NCBI GenBank assembly: GCA_004009845.1
Contig: RMBW01000019.1
Span: 186,001-250,000 of the forward strand
Source: Davidsoniella eucalypti
Lineage: Eukaryota > Ascomycota > Sordariomycetes > Microascales > Ceratocystidaceae
Direction: 5' to 3'
DNA: 64,000 bases
Part shown: in pieces, positions 1 through 10,056 of the stretch
Position numbering within the stretch: position 1 is the first letter of the stretch
Layout of the letters: each line of letters opens with the position of its first letter
Notes under the pieces: generated by a model
What the model was told of the DNA's origin: nothing
The model's input: the letters and a program-made list of their open reading frames with translations, nothing else
Database searches by the model: none
Position numbers and translations under genes: made by a program

Positions 1-379
1 GGGAATTTCGTGTGACATATGCGGGGATGATGAATGTGTCATGGTGGACTACAGCGATGGAACTTTGTGTATGACGAAGGTTACGAGGTGCTCCCAACGA
101 CCATGGTTTGTTATGTATTTTTAAGACCTTTCGATGTGTCTTACATTCACAACTGAGCATCATATATTATCCTGTATCAACATTTGATTTTATCTTGCAA
201 GAGACACAAGCCAAAACGCTCGATTATTCTCACCCATCTAAGTATTAGTCTTACGAACCCAACGAGAAACATTCACATATATAAAACACATTTTGTGACA
301 TATTATTTGACTTTGATTAATCTATATCAACGACCAGTCCACCGCTAATTGCCGTCTATCTATCTCTCAGCCACCAAGT

Positions 380-1245
380 AACCTTTTCTTGTAGTGCGAA
401 TCTTGAGACTCGAGCAGCCAACCAAGATCTCCAACTTGCACACAGATTTTTCACCAAATCTAGTGCAAAGCCCAAGGAGAACTCCCATATTTGAACTGCA
501 GAATTAATTTCTGAGTTCTAGGTCTACCAGAAATCCATAGTTCAATACTGTGGATGTTCTAGAGACTGGTGCCCATTGTGACAATTGGGCACTGGGAATC
601 TTGTATAACCAGTGAACTTCAAACAATGTGTAAGACTCATTCCGCTCTATATGGAAATAAGAGATGACTACAACTTCTTGGTCCCCGGCAAGATGCCCAG
701 ATAGAGGCAAACCGTTTAGACGAAAAAGGAGTGTCATCTCCTTCTATAGAAACGAGGGATACCGTCTTGGTCCCCGGCAAGATGCCCAAAGGCAAACCGT
801 TTAGACGAAGAGGAGTCAACTCGCTCTATAGAAGAGATAATTCTTGGTCCCCGGCAAGATGCCCGAAGGCAAACCGTTTAGACGAAGAAGGAGAATGTTC
901 CATGTGGGTGATTGCAACAACGCGCGGTGAGAAGCAAAAAACGTGGATGCAGGGCTCCCGAAGAAGCCGGCTGCTGGCGTTGCATAGCTACGAAAGCTAA
1001 AGGCAAAATCAACCCATGGAACGTACCGGGCCGGTGAGAACGTTATAGAAACGACAATGGATGCAGGGCGTTGAAATGCCGGCTGCTGGCCGCGATAGAG
1101 AGAGGTACCAGAGATAACTAGTCGGCCGGTGAGATCGTTATAACAACGACAGTGGATGCAGGGCTATAGATGAAGCCGGCTGCTGGCAACGACAATGGGT
1201 TATCAATCTGAAGAAGAGCGGGGTGGAAGAGTCAAAAACAAAGTG
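380..1245 (-). repeat. Conserved structured 3' module of copy A
   Basis: Noncoding region downstream of gene A, nearly identical to 20342-21195 and 27832-28680. It contains stem-loops at 533-559 (CCATAGT/ACTGTGG) and 569-592 (GTGCCCA/TGGGCAC). Three tandem repeats follow, sharing TCCCCGGCAAGATGCCC and GGCAAACCGTTTAGACGAA, with starts near 681, 770 and 847. Three further repeats built on GGATGCAGGGC ... GCCGGCTGCTGG start near 943, 1056 and 1150. In gene sense the last set folds as GCAG-GGCT/AGCC-CTGC hairpins with differing loops. Open frames across it differ in phase between units and look incidental. I take it as 3' UTR or a separate RNA. Confidence 0.65.
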
Positions 1246-1437
1246 AGAAGTCAGTGATAGTAAGATTCAGAAGATTGTGGGAGAAAGGACTTGGTGGAGA
1301 GTAGAAAAGATCTTGACATGATGTAAAAACAAGATAAACAATGGAAACGAAAAAAATACATGATATAAAGAAAGGTAAGAATGGACGAAAAGATAGTGAT
1401 AAGAATGTGATAAGAATGTGATACCAGAGTCACGGAC

Positions 1438-3548
1438 CTAAAGGTGGCGACTGCGGTAAGGGTAAGCCACCGGCATCGGCTGCAAACTGGCCATCATGAA
1501 GTTGGTGACTCTTTGCTTGGCCGGAGAGGAAGCCGAAACGGACGAAAACGAGGCGGTGGCGGAGGAGACGGGGGCAGAGACGGAAGCAGAGACGGAAACG
1601 ACGGAGGTAGATGGAAGCATCCACATACAAACCACCGCGTCTATCAAATTGCTTAGAGTAGAAACTACTCTTGAAAGCACCTGCACACCACTTGCCAAGG
1701 TCGAGCAAGCCATCACAAAAATGGCTTGGAGAGCCCCAGGTCTGGAGTCCTCCCCGGTAGTAGGTGCCATGATCGGCGCGATCACAGCAAGAATCTCGGT
1801 CACTCCTGTGGCCGTTTGCTGCATAGAGACAGCAGAGATCTGGATGATCACCAGAGCCAAAAACAGAACAACCGAGAAGCCTACCCAGCAGACATTGCTA
1901 AAGCTGGAGGCAGCACGTAAAGCTGCCTGCACAAGATAACTGTCTGCAAGCGCCCCATTCTCAGCACCTTCCTTGGTGCTGGGAAGAGAGGACCGAGGGC
2001 CAACGCTGCGGTCAAAAGCAGCAACTGCGAATGGAGAAGCAGCAGAAGAAGAGACAACAGGGGCGGAGGCGGAGACGGGGGTGGGAGTGTACTCGCAAAA
2101 ACGAGCACGGCGGGACACCGAGCTTGGCGTATGCACCAAAGACAGCGGGGAGGGGACGAGAGGGCGGAAAGACGAGGCCGCCGAACGATCGACTGTGCTA
2201 GAGGCACCACGGTTCTAAGTGATACCTTGCGAAGCACAAGCAGAGCGCTTGGAAGGCAGGGGATTGCCTCCGTCTCTCGACAGGGGAACAAAGGAGACAC
2301 GAGGGGCCGTCATCCAGGGTGGGATTGGGAGAGGCGCCTCGACAGCCGGAGTGGGAGCCGGGGGAGGAGGAGGGGAAGGAGAAAACTCGACTTCCGCCTC
2401 TTCTTCCTCAGGCTTGTCGTTCCGGGACGACAGGAAAGCAAGAGGGTTATGCGGACCCATGCGGCATTTGTAGACCACATCGGGGGCCCAGCGAACCGAC
2501 TTCTTCGGCTTAACAGCCGGGAGAGGCCACGTGTTACGACGCGAGAGGGCCGGTTTAAGCGGCGCAATCTCGGCAACACGTGGAGTTGAAGCTACGCGCT
2601 TCCGCAGCGGCTTGCCGTCACGAGACGTCCGGAAAGCACGCGGGTTATGGCGGCCCATGCGGCAGTGGTCAACCACATCGGCGGCCCAGGTGACCGTCTT
2701 CTTCGGCTTAATAGCCGAGAGAGGCCACGTGTTGCGACGCGACAGAGCCGGCTTCAGCGGCGCGACTTCCGGAATTGGCTCCGCGCAAGTAGGCAGCAGA
2801 ACAGCATTGGGAAGTGCGGTTGCGCTCCGAGTCGGCCCACCGGAAGAACGGCGAGCAGGACGAGAAATAATGGCTGCAGCGGGCAAGCCACGAGGGGGCT
2901 CAACCCACTGCGCGTTGGCCCACGAAGAGGGCGAGGAAGCCACCGACTGGGACGGAGAGAACGAAACCTCCGACGAGCCGCTCGACATCTGACCTCTGCG
3001 GTTCAGAACAGCCCGTGCGGCTAGGATGCTGTCCGAGACAGCCATGAGACGGACAGGCTTGACGACAGGGCCGTTCTGGACGGCAGGGTCGACGGTGCGA
3101 CGACGGCCGGCGACGATCTCGGCAAACGACGGAATGGTGGAAAAGTTGGTGTGCTAAAACTGAGGTTAGCTTCTGCTATACTGGGCCATACGCGATACTT
3201 GTGCCCCGTGCCACCACGACGCGTCTCTCTGAGATATCGGAGAGACAACGATGAACCCCATCAAACGAAGCAAAGGCCCCACTCCCAACGCCGTTGCGAA
3301 CCACCGGAGCTCCTCATCGTCTGGCCGTGCATGAAAACAGGCGAGGCAACGAGGAGTTCCGATAGCCGCTTAGAGTACGGCAGGCCGGAAGCCATTCCAA
3401 GACCTGCCGCGGACAGTTTGGAATAGCTTCGCCTACCGCCTCTACGGCGTAAAAGATGGGGCCCTCATTGCGATTGAGGGGCTTTCGGGGCGGGGGCTCA
3501 AAGATCTTCATCGGTCGTAGAGGGGGCAAGAAATCATACCGAAGGCAT
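1438..3548 (-). CDS. Amber-interrupted Pro/Ser-rich protein with hydrophobic C-terminal domain, family 1 copy A
   Basis: Proposed structure on the minus strand: exon 1 is ATGCCTTCG (3540-3548) followed by a GTATGA donor. A ~386-nt intron ends at a CTAAC branch and TTTTAG acceptor. Exon 2 is 3153-1438. Exon 2 is one continuous frame broken only by TAG at 2215-2217 (codon 316), giving 574 residues if that codon is decoded. The N-terminus has the family motif NFSTIPSFAEIVAGRRR. Two repeats follow, each with SRRNTWPL, KPKK(T/S)V and CRMG(R/P)HNP, then a Pro/Ser-rich stretch. After the TAG come 258 residues with several hydrophobic segments and the ending SPAKQRVTNFM. No ATG occurs for about 100 codons after the TAG, so internal initiation does not explain the conserved downstream frame. 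I do not recognise the family. A two-intron version (donor GTATCGCG about 50 nt before the acceptor) is possible. Confidence 0.6.
2203..2226 (-). promoter_or_regulatory. Hairpin with in-frame UAG in its loop, copy A
   Basis: In gene sense GGTATCAC pairs with GTGGTGCC (8 bp, two of them G-U) around the loop TTAGAACC. The loop holds the in-frame TAG at 2215-2217. Copies B and C form the same hairpin with different pairs, so the fold is kept while bases change. Candidate A-to-I editing or readthrough element. Confidence 0.6.
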
Positions 3549-3715
3549 TGTGAATATCAGGTTGGTATTTGTTCTTATAGTAAAGAAGTTGGCAGTAGTT
3601 GCGATCTTTGGCAGTTGTAACGAGACGTGGTAATTGCTGGGCGGGAGCACTATGAAGAGCAAAAAAAGAAGAAGAAGAAGAAGAAAGGAAATTTTTTCAC
3701 TTGGTAGTTATCATA

Positions 3716-3726
3716 CCTTTTATAGG
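3716..3726 (-). promoter_or_regulatory. TATA box of gene A
   Basis: Minus strand reads CCTATAAAAGG about 170 bp upstream of the proposed ATG at 3548. The same element lies at the same place in copy B, and a weaker form in C. A CTTCTTCTT pyrimidine tract typical of fungal leaders follows at 3661-3690. Confidence 0.6.
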
Positions 3727-4815
3727 AAACTTCCTTGCCTTAATCAGCAGAAGCCTATATCCAACGCGTTCTGGTTGGTAAACACGTCGTAATAGCCCAG
3801 AGTGTTGTCATAAACATGGAATAACGCGCTGAGGCTTCAGCGGAAGGTACGGCTCCAATTAGGGAAATGCAACTACCTAATTGAGATAGAGACGAAAAAG
3901 TCATCAAAGGCATTCTACAGCCTAATAATGATCAGATACCTATGTTAATAATGGCAGTGATTCAACTAAGCTTCTCATGCATTCAATCAGAGTGACTGTA
4001 GAGTCATAATATTGTGTCCTTGGCTCCAAGAGATTTTGCTGTGTCGGAGGGAGAGCATAGTGACTCATGCCACTAACTATTATCTCAACCGCGGTTGATG
4101 GTACTTGTTAACTCGATCAGGTTAAACTCGTGCTAAGGAATATCTTGTAAATCATTCTTCAAGCGGTCGTTTTTATTCTTCATAATGTGTTGAAAAGTTG
4201 AAATATAGGCTTTGCTTTGCCGGCGTCCGTAGAGCAGAACTCCATTCTGCCAATTTCAGTTATCATCTGAGCCAGCTCTTGGATGAGTCATTATATACTG
4301 AACTTCTTAACTAATTGAAATCAAAACTATGTCATCTTGTAATTTGTCTTGTACCACCGGAATATTGATAGCATGTGGCTGACATTTTCATGCATAGAAT
4401 GAAATACTTCCCATCGACATTCATCTAAGCTATCACAATTCATCTATAAATTAGGTAATGCAACCTTGCAATTTTCTACTGGCTTTATGGATAGATTTCG
4501 CTACTATGGATTTCTATATGATTCTGTAATATTGTTTACCAGTAATCAGGTCAAGAGTCTCAGTTAATAAACAGCTGCGATGATGGCAAAGGCGCACCTA
4601 GACGTTGAGATAAACGTAAAGTTCAGACCAACGCTGTATCTATGAGACACTACATTATACTTCACATGAATTATTTTCAATCATCTCAAGTCTTGTGTAA
4701 ATTGACATAAACAAGGGATACTATTAGTGTAGTACCAGTCGTCATAAATTTTATCCCTGTACCAAGGCCATGCTTTGTTAATGACGTTACACGACACAGA
4801 TTGAATAGAGTGCTT

Positions 4816-4870
4816 TTCTTTTTTTTCTTTTTTTCTTTTATCTTATGGAATTATAGAGCTATGAAGATGT
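4816..4870 (-). mobile_element. 5'-truncated LINE 3' end with 11-bp target-site duplication
   Basis: The minus strand reads CATCTTCATAGCTCTATAAT, then TCCATAAGATAAAAG and an A-rich tail. It matches the 3' end of the LINE remnant at 38600-39530 and the fragment at 25171-25223. It is flanked by a perfect direct repeat ATAGAGTGCTT at 4805-4815 and 4871-4881, the mark of target-primed insertion. Only about 40 nt of the element plus tail remain. Confidence 0.75.
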
Positions 4871-4881
4871 ATAGAGTGCTT

Positions 4882-5376
4882 CTAGTAGTTATACTATCCC
4901 GTTGGTCATACAGTCTAACTCATCTAGCTTTCTAACATGTCATATCTTCGTTTTTTTTTGCTACTTACATCTCATTCATGAGCGACTAAAGTGGCATGTA
5001 TCATATGGTTCCGCATTATTGTAATTGTTTGCCATGCCATCGTTATTGTTTATGTTTTACAAGTATTAATACGTATTCATGACTTTAGAAATGGTGTGTA
5101 CAAGAAGTTCTTATCCTAGTTTTCTCTGAGTTTTGTCGCTCCCTCTTTCGAGCTATCCAGCCAGTTCTTTTTGTACAAAGTACGGCCAAACATAAAAGAA
5201 ATCAACCCCCTCCTCTTACTAACACTTGACCTTTCCTCCTCTGTGCTTGGACAACGAACCCACGCTTCACGACGTCAAAGACATCCTTGACGTCGTAGGT
5301 AACAAACGAAGTTGTATTCTTTTACTTGGAAGATCCCTTGATCTTACGGGTGCCAAGGTCATAGCTTCCGGCTATT
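4882..5376. other. No gene seen
   Basis: AT-rich intergenic DNA. I found no supportable coding frame or RNA gene. Confidence 0.5.
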
Positions 5377-5820
5377 TGATTTGATTATATTCAACGTCTA
5401 CCTAAATCACTAAGATCATACAACAGGATCATCTAGGGTTAGGGTTATTCGGCAAGATTCAAGAATCGTCATCGTCGCCAAAACTTCCGTAATCAAAACC
5501 CGGCCCGGTTAGTTAAGAGTTGAGGCCCATTGGGTGGCCCGAGGTGTGGCTCAAGAAGAGCATGGGTGATGGTGCAACACTCCCAGTCTGTCCCTTAGAC
5601 TTGGAAAATCAAAACGAGAACGCTTTTGCAGATTGTCAGAGGGGCTTCCTGGCCTGAGGAGCATATGAATGATGTTTTGATTGTTTGTTGTTTTTGTTTT
5701 TTGTTTTCTTTTGATGATTCTACATTACCTTTGCTTTACATTCTATCGCCACATTCCAATTTAGTCTTTACACTTTAAAAATGCCAAAACAACTTTAATA
5801 TACAGGCACAACTCTTAAAA
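5377..5820. repeat. Left repeat arm flanking the broken secreted-protein gene
   Basis: Positions 5598-5818 are an inverted copy of about 9016-9302; both share the blocks TCCTGGCCTGAGGAGCAT and TATTAAAGTTGTTTTGGCA (opposite strands). In addition 5377-5428 is a direct copy of about 8937-8992 (core CGTCTACCTAAATCACTAAG). The arms frame a 3.2 kb stretch with one pseudogene. A short TAGGGTTAGGGTTA run lies at 5434-5447. Confidence 0.65.
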
Positions 5821-6051
5821 CCATAACTATTTACCGATACACATTGTACAATGTGCTATCAGTAGCAAATATCACCTAAAACGCCAGAGAAAAGCAAATT
5901 GTTGAAATTGAAAGATATGTATTTTAACTAACTACTATAATGAAAACACTAAATAAAAAAGGAAAACAGTTGATAGATATGTTAAAGCGAGCAAGCCCAA
6001 GCTCTAGACGCCTTTCCACTGTATTGAATCCAATGACTAACTGGGGCGAGC

Positions 6052-7834
6052 TTACTCAAGCTCCCATTCATCGAATTCCTCCTCATACTCCGGGTGCTGG
6101 CGCAGCATCTCGGCCTTCTGGGAAGTGGACAGTGTCCAGTCATCCTTGACTGTGCCGCGGAGCCACTCCCGCTTGGCGACCATGTCGACTAGACGGCCGA
6201 CCATGGCACCCGAGGACGCCTTAGACCATTTGGTCCGATCATCTTCCAGCATGTCGAAGAGATCATCCGCAACATCCGAAGGCATATCCTCGGCCTCAAA
6301 AGGCAACTAGACGTCGTGGGTTACCGTCAAGTCGGAGTCTCGGAACAGCTTGTGAGCATCCCTTTTAAGGAAGGATCTTGAGTGACTAGGGTTGAGGTCA
6401 AACCATCTACTCTTGCACTCAGGATCGGATGCTACACAGAAGTCCAACAGGACAATCACCTTGGTCGTAGTAGACTGGGTGAATGACAGCCAAGATAGGT
6501 CCATACCAAATATTCTTGGCTTGAGGCCGACAGTCATGATACTCTCCAAGTCAAGATCTCCAACAAGGCCAAACTTCCCCCCACCACACAATCCACAAGC
6601 ATCATCATATGAAGCTGCAGCCGTTAGATGGAACTGGGGGAACTTCCAGTCCATAGTAGCGGATACAGAGGCATCAATGAATAGTGATTCGAATGTCACA
6701 TCAGCATGGATTGCATGGTAGACGGACACTTCACCATACAAACCACCAGACACTGTGGACTTGTATAGTGCGAGACAGGCGCCTCGATGTTCGCACTAAC
6801 ACGACTCTTCCAGACGTGTCGCTCAGCGTGGGCTAGGAGACGATTCTCATCGGAGACCGTCATCTTGCCTCCAAAGTCTAGGCGAGCGTATGCCTGGATA
6901 TTGGATACCGCGTAGCCAATACTATCACTGAGGGATAGCGATACGGAGCCAATATCCGGCACCTGGAAGGACACTGGCGGTAAGGCCAGTAGTTGCTGAG
7001 AGCCTGTAAGACCCTGGACTGCATGTCCAGTGACATAAAGTCTCAACAAAGTCTGGGCAACTACACCCTTGGTAGAGATCTTAAAATCTCCAGCATGGCC
7101 AGCCCGGTAGCTGAAACCAATGGCTCCAGATACGGCACAAGATGAGCACTTGAGGCCCGAATCCAGATGGGAATCACTGTAAGTGATCCCACTGTTGTGC
7201 TAGTATCTCCTCGGGCAGTGTTGCCCGAGACGCCGAACCATCCATGGTTCTGTGAGTCAACAGAACCAATTGGTGTCATCGCCATGACGCTACCCTGAGA
7301 GGCGGAATCCAAGGCAGATGCCCACACATCCAGAGCGGTGGTGGCAGCATCAATGGTAGTGAACTCAATGGCGAGTTTATCAGCTCCATCGAAGCTGATG
7401 GCAAGTAGGTGCTCAGAAACCTGGTCAAGGTTAATGAGTGGCGTACCGGAGTACGCAAAAAGAGACACTACAGAGTCTTCGGATCCGTAGGCAAATACGT
7501 CCGCGGAGTGGACATTAAAAGCGTTTTTGCCAGTACGGTCATGTAAAGACACGTGCGGCATAAACGTAAACCACTGCACAACCGTGGAGTCATTTGCTGC
7601 TGGAGAGGCCATGGAGGACGAGGAGTTTGTAGCCTTCTGGGCAAACACAGGCTCCATAGTTGACAGGGGGAGCGCCAAAGTAGTGGAACTCGAGCTCCAA
7701 AGCAAAGAGGCTGAAGCCTCATTGAGTGAGTGGGTAGAAGCCCAAGTGTAGGTGCCATTTGTGGCAGATGCAACAAATGCCTGGACAAATAGTGTCCAGG
7801 CAACTGTTGCCACTATTAGAGCTCTAACGTGCAT
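6052..7834 (-). pseudogene. Broken secreted protein gene, resembling fungal DUF7029/DUF7223-type proteins
   Basis: Reading starts at 7834 with a clear signal peptide (MHVRALIVATVAWTLFVQAF), preceded in frame by another Met at 7882. The first frame runs to about 7190. From there the sensible protein goes on in a second frame (motif SGLKCSSCAVSGAIGFSYRA) to about 6760, then in a third (SGGLYGEVSVYHAIHADVTF). That frame ends in TAG at 6307-6309, but the same frame continues with an acidic 84-codon tail to 6052. Two frameshifts and one nonsense codon make a pseudogene the simplest view; I see no intron signals that would bridge the shifts. The Cys-x-x-Cys core suggests the DUF7029/7223 extracellular families, from memory of motif style only. 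Sequencing indels are an alternative. It is framed by inverted repeats. Confidence 0.6.
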
Positions 7835-7882
7835 TGCAACTGCTATAGAAAGATTGTAGATGAGGCTACGAATTGTTAACAA

Positions 7883-8700
7883 CAGTGCTTTAATATGAAT
7901 AAATAAAAAGGTGATGGAAAGGGCAAATGATTGGTGATGTTATGATGGTAGATAGGGTGATGGGAGGTATTCATGATAGATGATGATAAGAAGGGATCGA
8001 ATGAAGTACCATTATACAAGGTAGTGATGATAGAAGATAATAGATTATGAAAGGGAATTCAAATACTCACTATAAGAAGCTTTTAATAATACTTAAGAAG
8101 TAGTGTGAAGGTAGTTATGTTAATTGTTTATGGTATTAGCCAAGTGAACCAAAAGTTGATGTTGAGGAAGAAGTTTGAGAAAGGAGAAATGGGGAGAAAG
8201 CCCGTCTTCTTATACTCAAAGAATTCTAAGAAAAGTCCTAAGAAAAAGTCCTATAAGAATTGAGCAAAGGGGAAACATATAGTCATTGCTCAACTTACCA
8301 TGTGTCAGCCTATAACAGCTTCATGAATTTCTAACTAGCAAGAAAAAGTTCTATGAGTGTGTATTAGTGAAAATCCTTAATAGCTATATTACGTTTTTGT
8401 CGAACGGAAGTATGCCTATCTCAAAGGTCTATCATGCAATAGTTTGGCCTTGTGCCGGTTTTTTACGCAAGCAGATAGAGATTTCCTTGAGAACGATTGT
8501 ATTCAGTGTCTAAGATCAAGCAAATTGCAAAAAATCTCTCAGTTTTGTACTTTTTGCAAGTCTGTCGTTCCTACATGCCAATAATCATAGTATCAAATGG
8601 TGCAGTAAAGTTTCATTTAGTATAGAACAGCTTCGTCTACATCAGCAACCAAAACTCTTTCAAAGCAACTTCTCTAGTGATAGATAGACATATATCATGA
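7883..8700. other. No gene seen; probable upstream region of the broken gene
   Basis: AT-rich DNA with GATGATAG-like short repeats near 7920-8000. Nothing I can call as a gene. Confidence 0.4.
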
Positions 8701-8708
8701 ATTCAATA

Positions 8709-8800
8709 GTCTTGGCTCAGTTGGTTACAGCGTCGTACTGATAAATATAACAACAACAACACAGCAACAACACAACAACAACAACAATAACAACAAGCTC
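8709..8800 (+). repeat. tRNA-like 5' half joined to a CAA-rich tract
   Basis: 8709-8744 looks like the 5' half of a tRNA: TGGCTCAGTTGG at 8713-8724 fits a pol III A box and D arm, then an anticodon-like stretch. The 3' half and B box are missing. It runs directly into a (CAA)n-rich stretch at about 8747-8798. This could be a SINE-like or template-switch chimera. The parent tRNA is uncertain (closest in style to tRNA-Ile). Confidence 0.4.
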
Positions 8801-8934
8801 GCCACGGGGGTATCTACGGATGACGTCCTATGGACACCCGAGAGGGCAGAGCTGGACCCTGAAGTGATACGGGCGGAGGAGACAGAAAATCCGGAGACAG
8901 AAAAATCGGCTCGGCCGGTCTCGAAAATCCACTC

Positions 8935-9303
8935 GTATTTGATTGATTTGAGTATATTTAACGTCTACCTAAATCACTAAGATCATACGACGCCGGATTG
9001 GACCGGACAGATATTTAAAGTTGTGCCTGTATATTAAAGTTGTTTTGGCAATTTTAAAGTGTAAAGACTAGGTTGAAATGTAGCGATAAGTGCAAAGCAA
9101 AGAAAGGTAATAGTAGAAGAAAATAGTAGAAAGAAGCAGTAAAAACAATATAGAGGAAACAAGAAGAGCGGAAAAAACCTTGTCACAGCTGTAGAATCAT
9201 CAAAAGAAAGCAGCACCCAATCAAAACATCATTCACATGCTCCTCAGGCCAGGAAGCCCCCCTCACAATCCGCGAAATCGTCCTCGTCTTGATTCCCCAA
9301 GTC
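8935..9303. repeat. Right repeat arm flanking the broken secreted-protein gene
   Basis: 8937-8992 repeats the left arm in direct orientation and 9016-9302 repeats it inverted. The right arm ends about 145 bp before the tRNA-Val gene. I found no target-site duplication around the whole unit. Confidence 0.6.
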
Positions 9304-9448
9304 CGACCTCCGCTCGACAAACTCGATAGCTTTGTATGTGCGGGACGACACCGTCCCCTAGCCCCGAAGAACTAGTGGTCCATACCTCCGAAAATTGGCC
9401 GAAGTTTTGCTTCTTAGCTTTCGAAGTACTATCATCGATATCGGCAAA

Positions 9449-9542
9449 GGACCGATGGTGTAGTTGGTTATCACGTTTGTCTAACACTTCATTTCGAATG
9501 AATGGACACAAAAGGTCGGCGGTTCAAGTCCGCCTCGGTTCA
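9449..9542 (+). tRNA. tRNA-Val (AAC) with a 20-nt intron
   Basis: Acceptor stem GGACCGA pairs with TCGGTTC, discriminator A at 9542. D arm follows. Anticodon stem TTTGT/ACAAA encloses the loop CTAACA-C, anticodon AAC at 9483-9485. The intron is 9487-9506, one base 3' of the anticodon as usual for nuclear tRNAs. T arm GGCGG TTCAAGT CCGCC. CCA is not encoded. A T5 run at 9544-9548 serves as pol III terminator. Confidence 0.93.
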
Positions 9543-9543
9543 C

Positions 9544-9548
9544 TTTTT
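9544..9548 (+). terminator. Pol III terminator of tRNA-Val
   Basis: TTTTT run right after the tRNA discriminator base. Confidence 0.7.
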
Positions 9549-10056
9549 GCCGTGAGTTGTAGTAGAGTTACTAGTGATACAATCACTGACTTGTGCATCT
9601 TGACTCAAATTTATCACATTGTTCTTTTTGAATGTTGATGAATCTTTTTTTTTTCCAGTCATGATCCTAGTCGTCTAACGTGTAGGGTTATTAGGGTCTG
9701 TTTTTTTTTTTGCTTGTTGCTGGGTAGTTTAGCACCATGCGGCATTGTTCTAACAGGAATGGTAGCCTTGTTAGTAAATTTCATTAGCCCACCTCACGCG
9801 CTTTGTCAACGAAACTTCCTGAATAGGATAAGTGGGTCCACGCGCGCGTCGTTCAAATACGATAAACTAAATTGAACAAAATATGGCACAGTGCTTCCTC
9901 TAATTGCTCTTGTCACTAAATATTGAGTCTTCTTTCTCGGCACATTTCAGCGACTAGTAACGTCGAAGAATTTTTCTGTTTGATCATACTCAATTCATTG
10001 TTTTTTGATATCTCGCCTCTTGCGCATTCATTATTCAAGAACACGCTCGCCTTGAA

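Larger units (their letters stand above)
301..4770 (-). repeat. Large dispersed repeat, copy A (family 1 unit)
   Basis: This block is one of three copies of a unit also seen at about 20150-24890 (B) and 27740-32480 (C). In gene sense (minus) it holds a TATA box and leader, a tiny first exon, a long exon with an internal TAG, and a structured 3' region. Similarity to B appears to go on past the gene: short matching stretches occur near 4060-4110, 4240-4270 and 4690-4760 against 24170-24210, 24290-24320 and 24790-24870. I aligned by eye only, so the outer borders are rough. I found no terminal inverted repeat or clear target-site duplication, so I cannot say how the unit moves. Confidence 0.75.

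Noticed and set aside
731..1000. Reading frame conserved in copies A and C (and shortened in B) on the plus strand
   Set aside because: It runs through tandem noncoding repeats antisense to the gene; conservation follows from near-identity of the DNA, and B breaks it.
2150..2300. A short intron ending at the family 1 TAG (CAYATAG or CTTAG acceptor)
   Set aside because: Not excluded fully, but only copy C has a reasonable donor (GTGAGT ~60 nt upstream), none shows a proper branch site before the acceptor, and the hairpin and frame are kept across all copies.
301..3800. Family 1 unit as an LTR retrotransposon or DNA transposon
   Set aside because: No reverse transcriptase, transposase, terminal repeats or target-site duplication seen.
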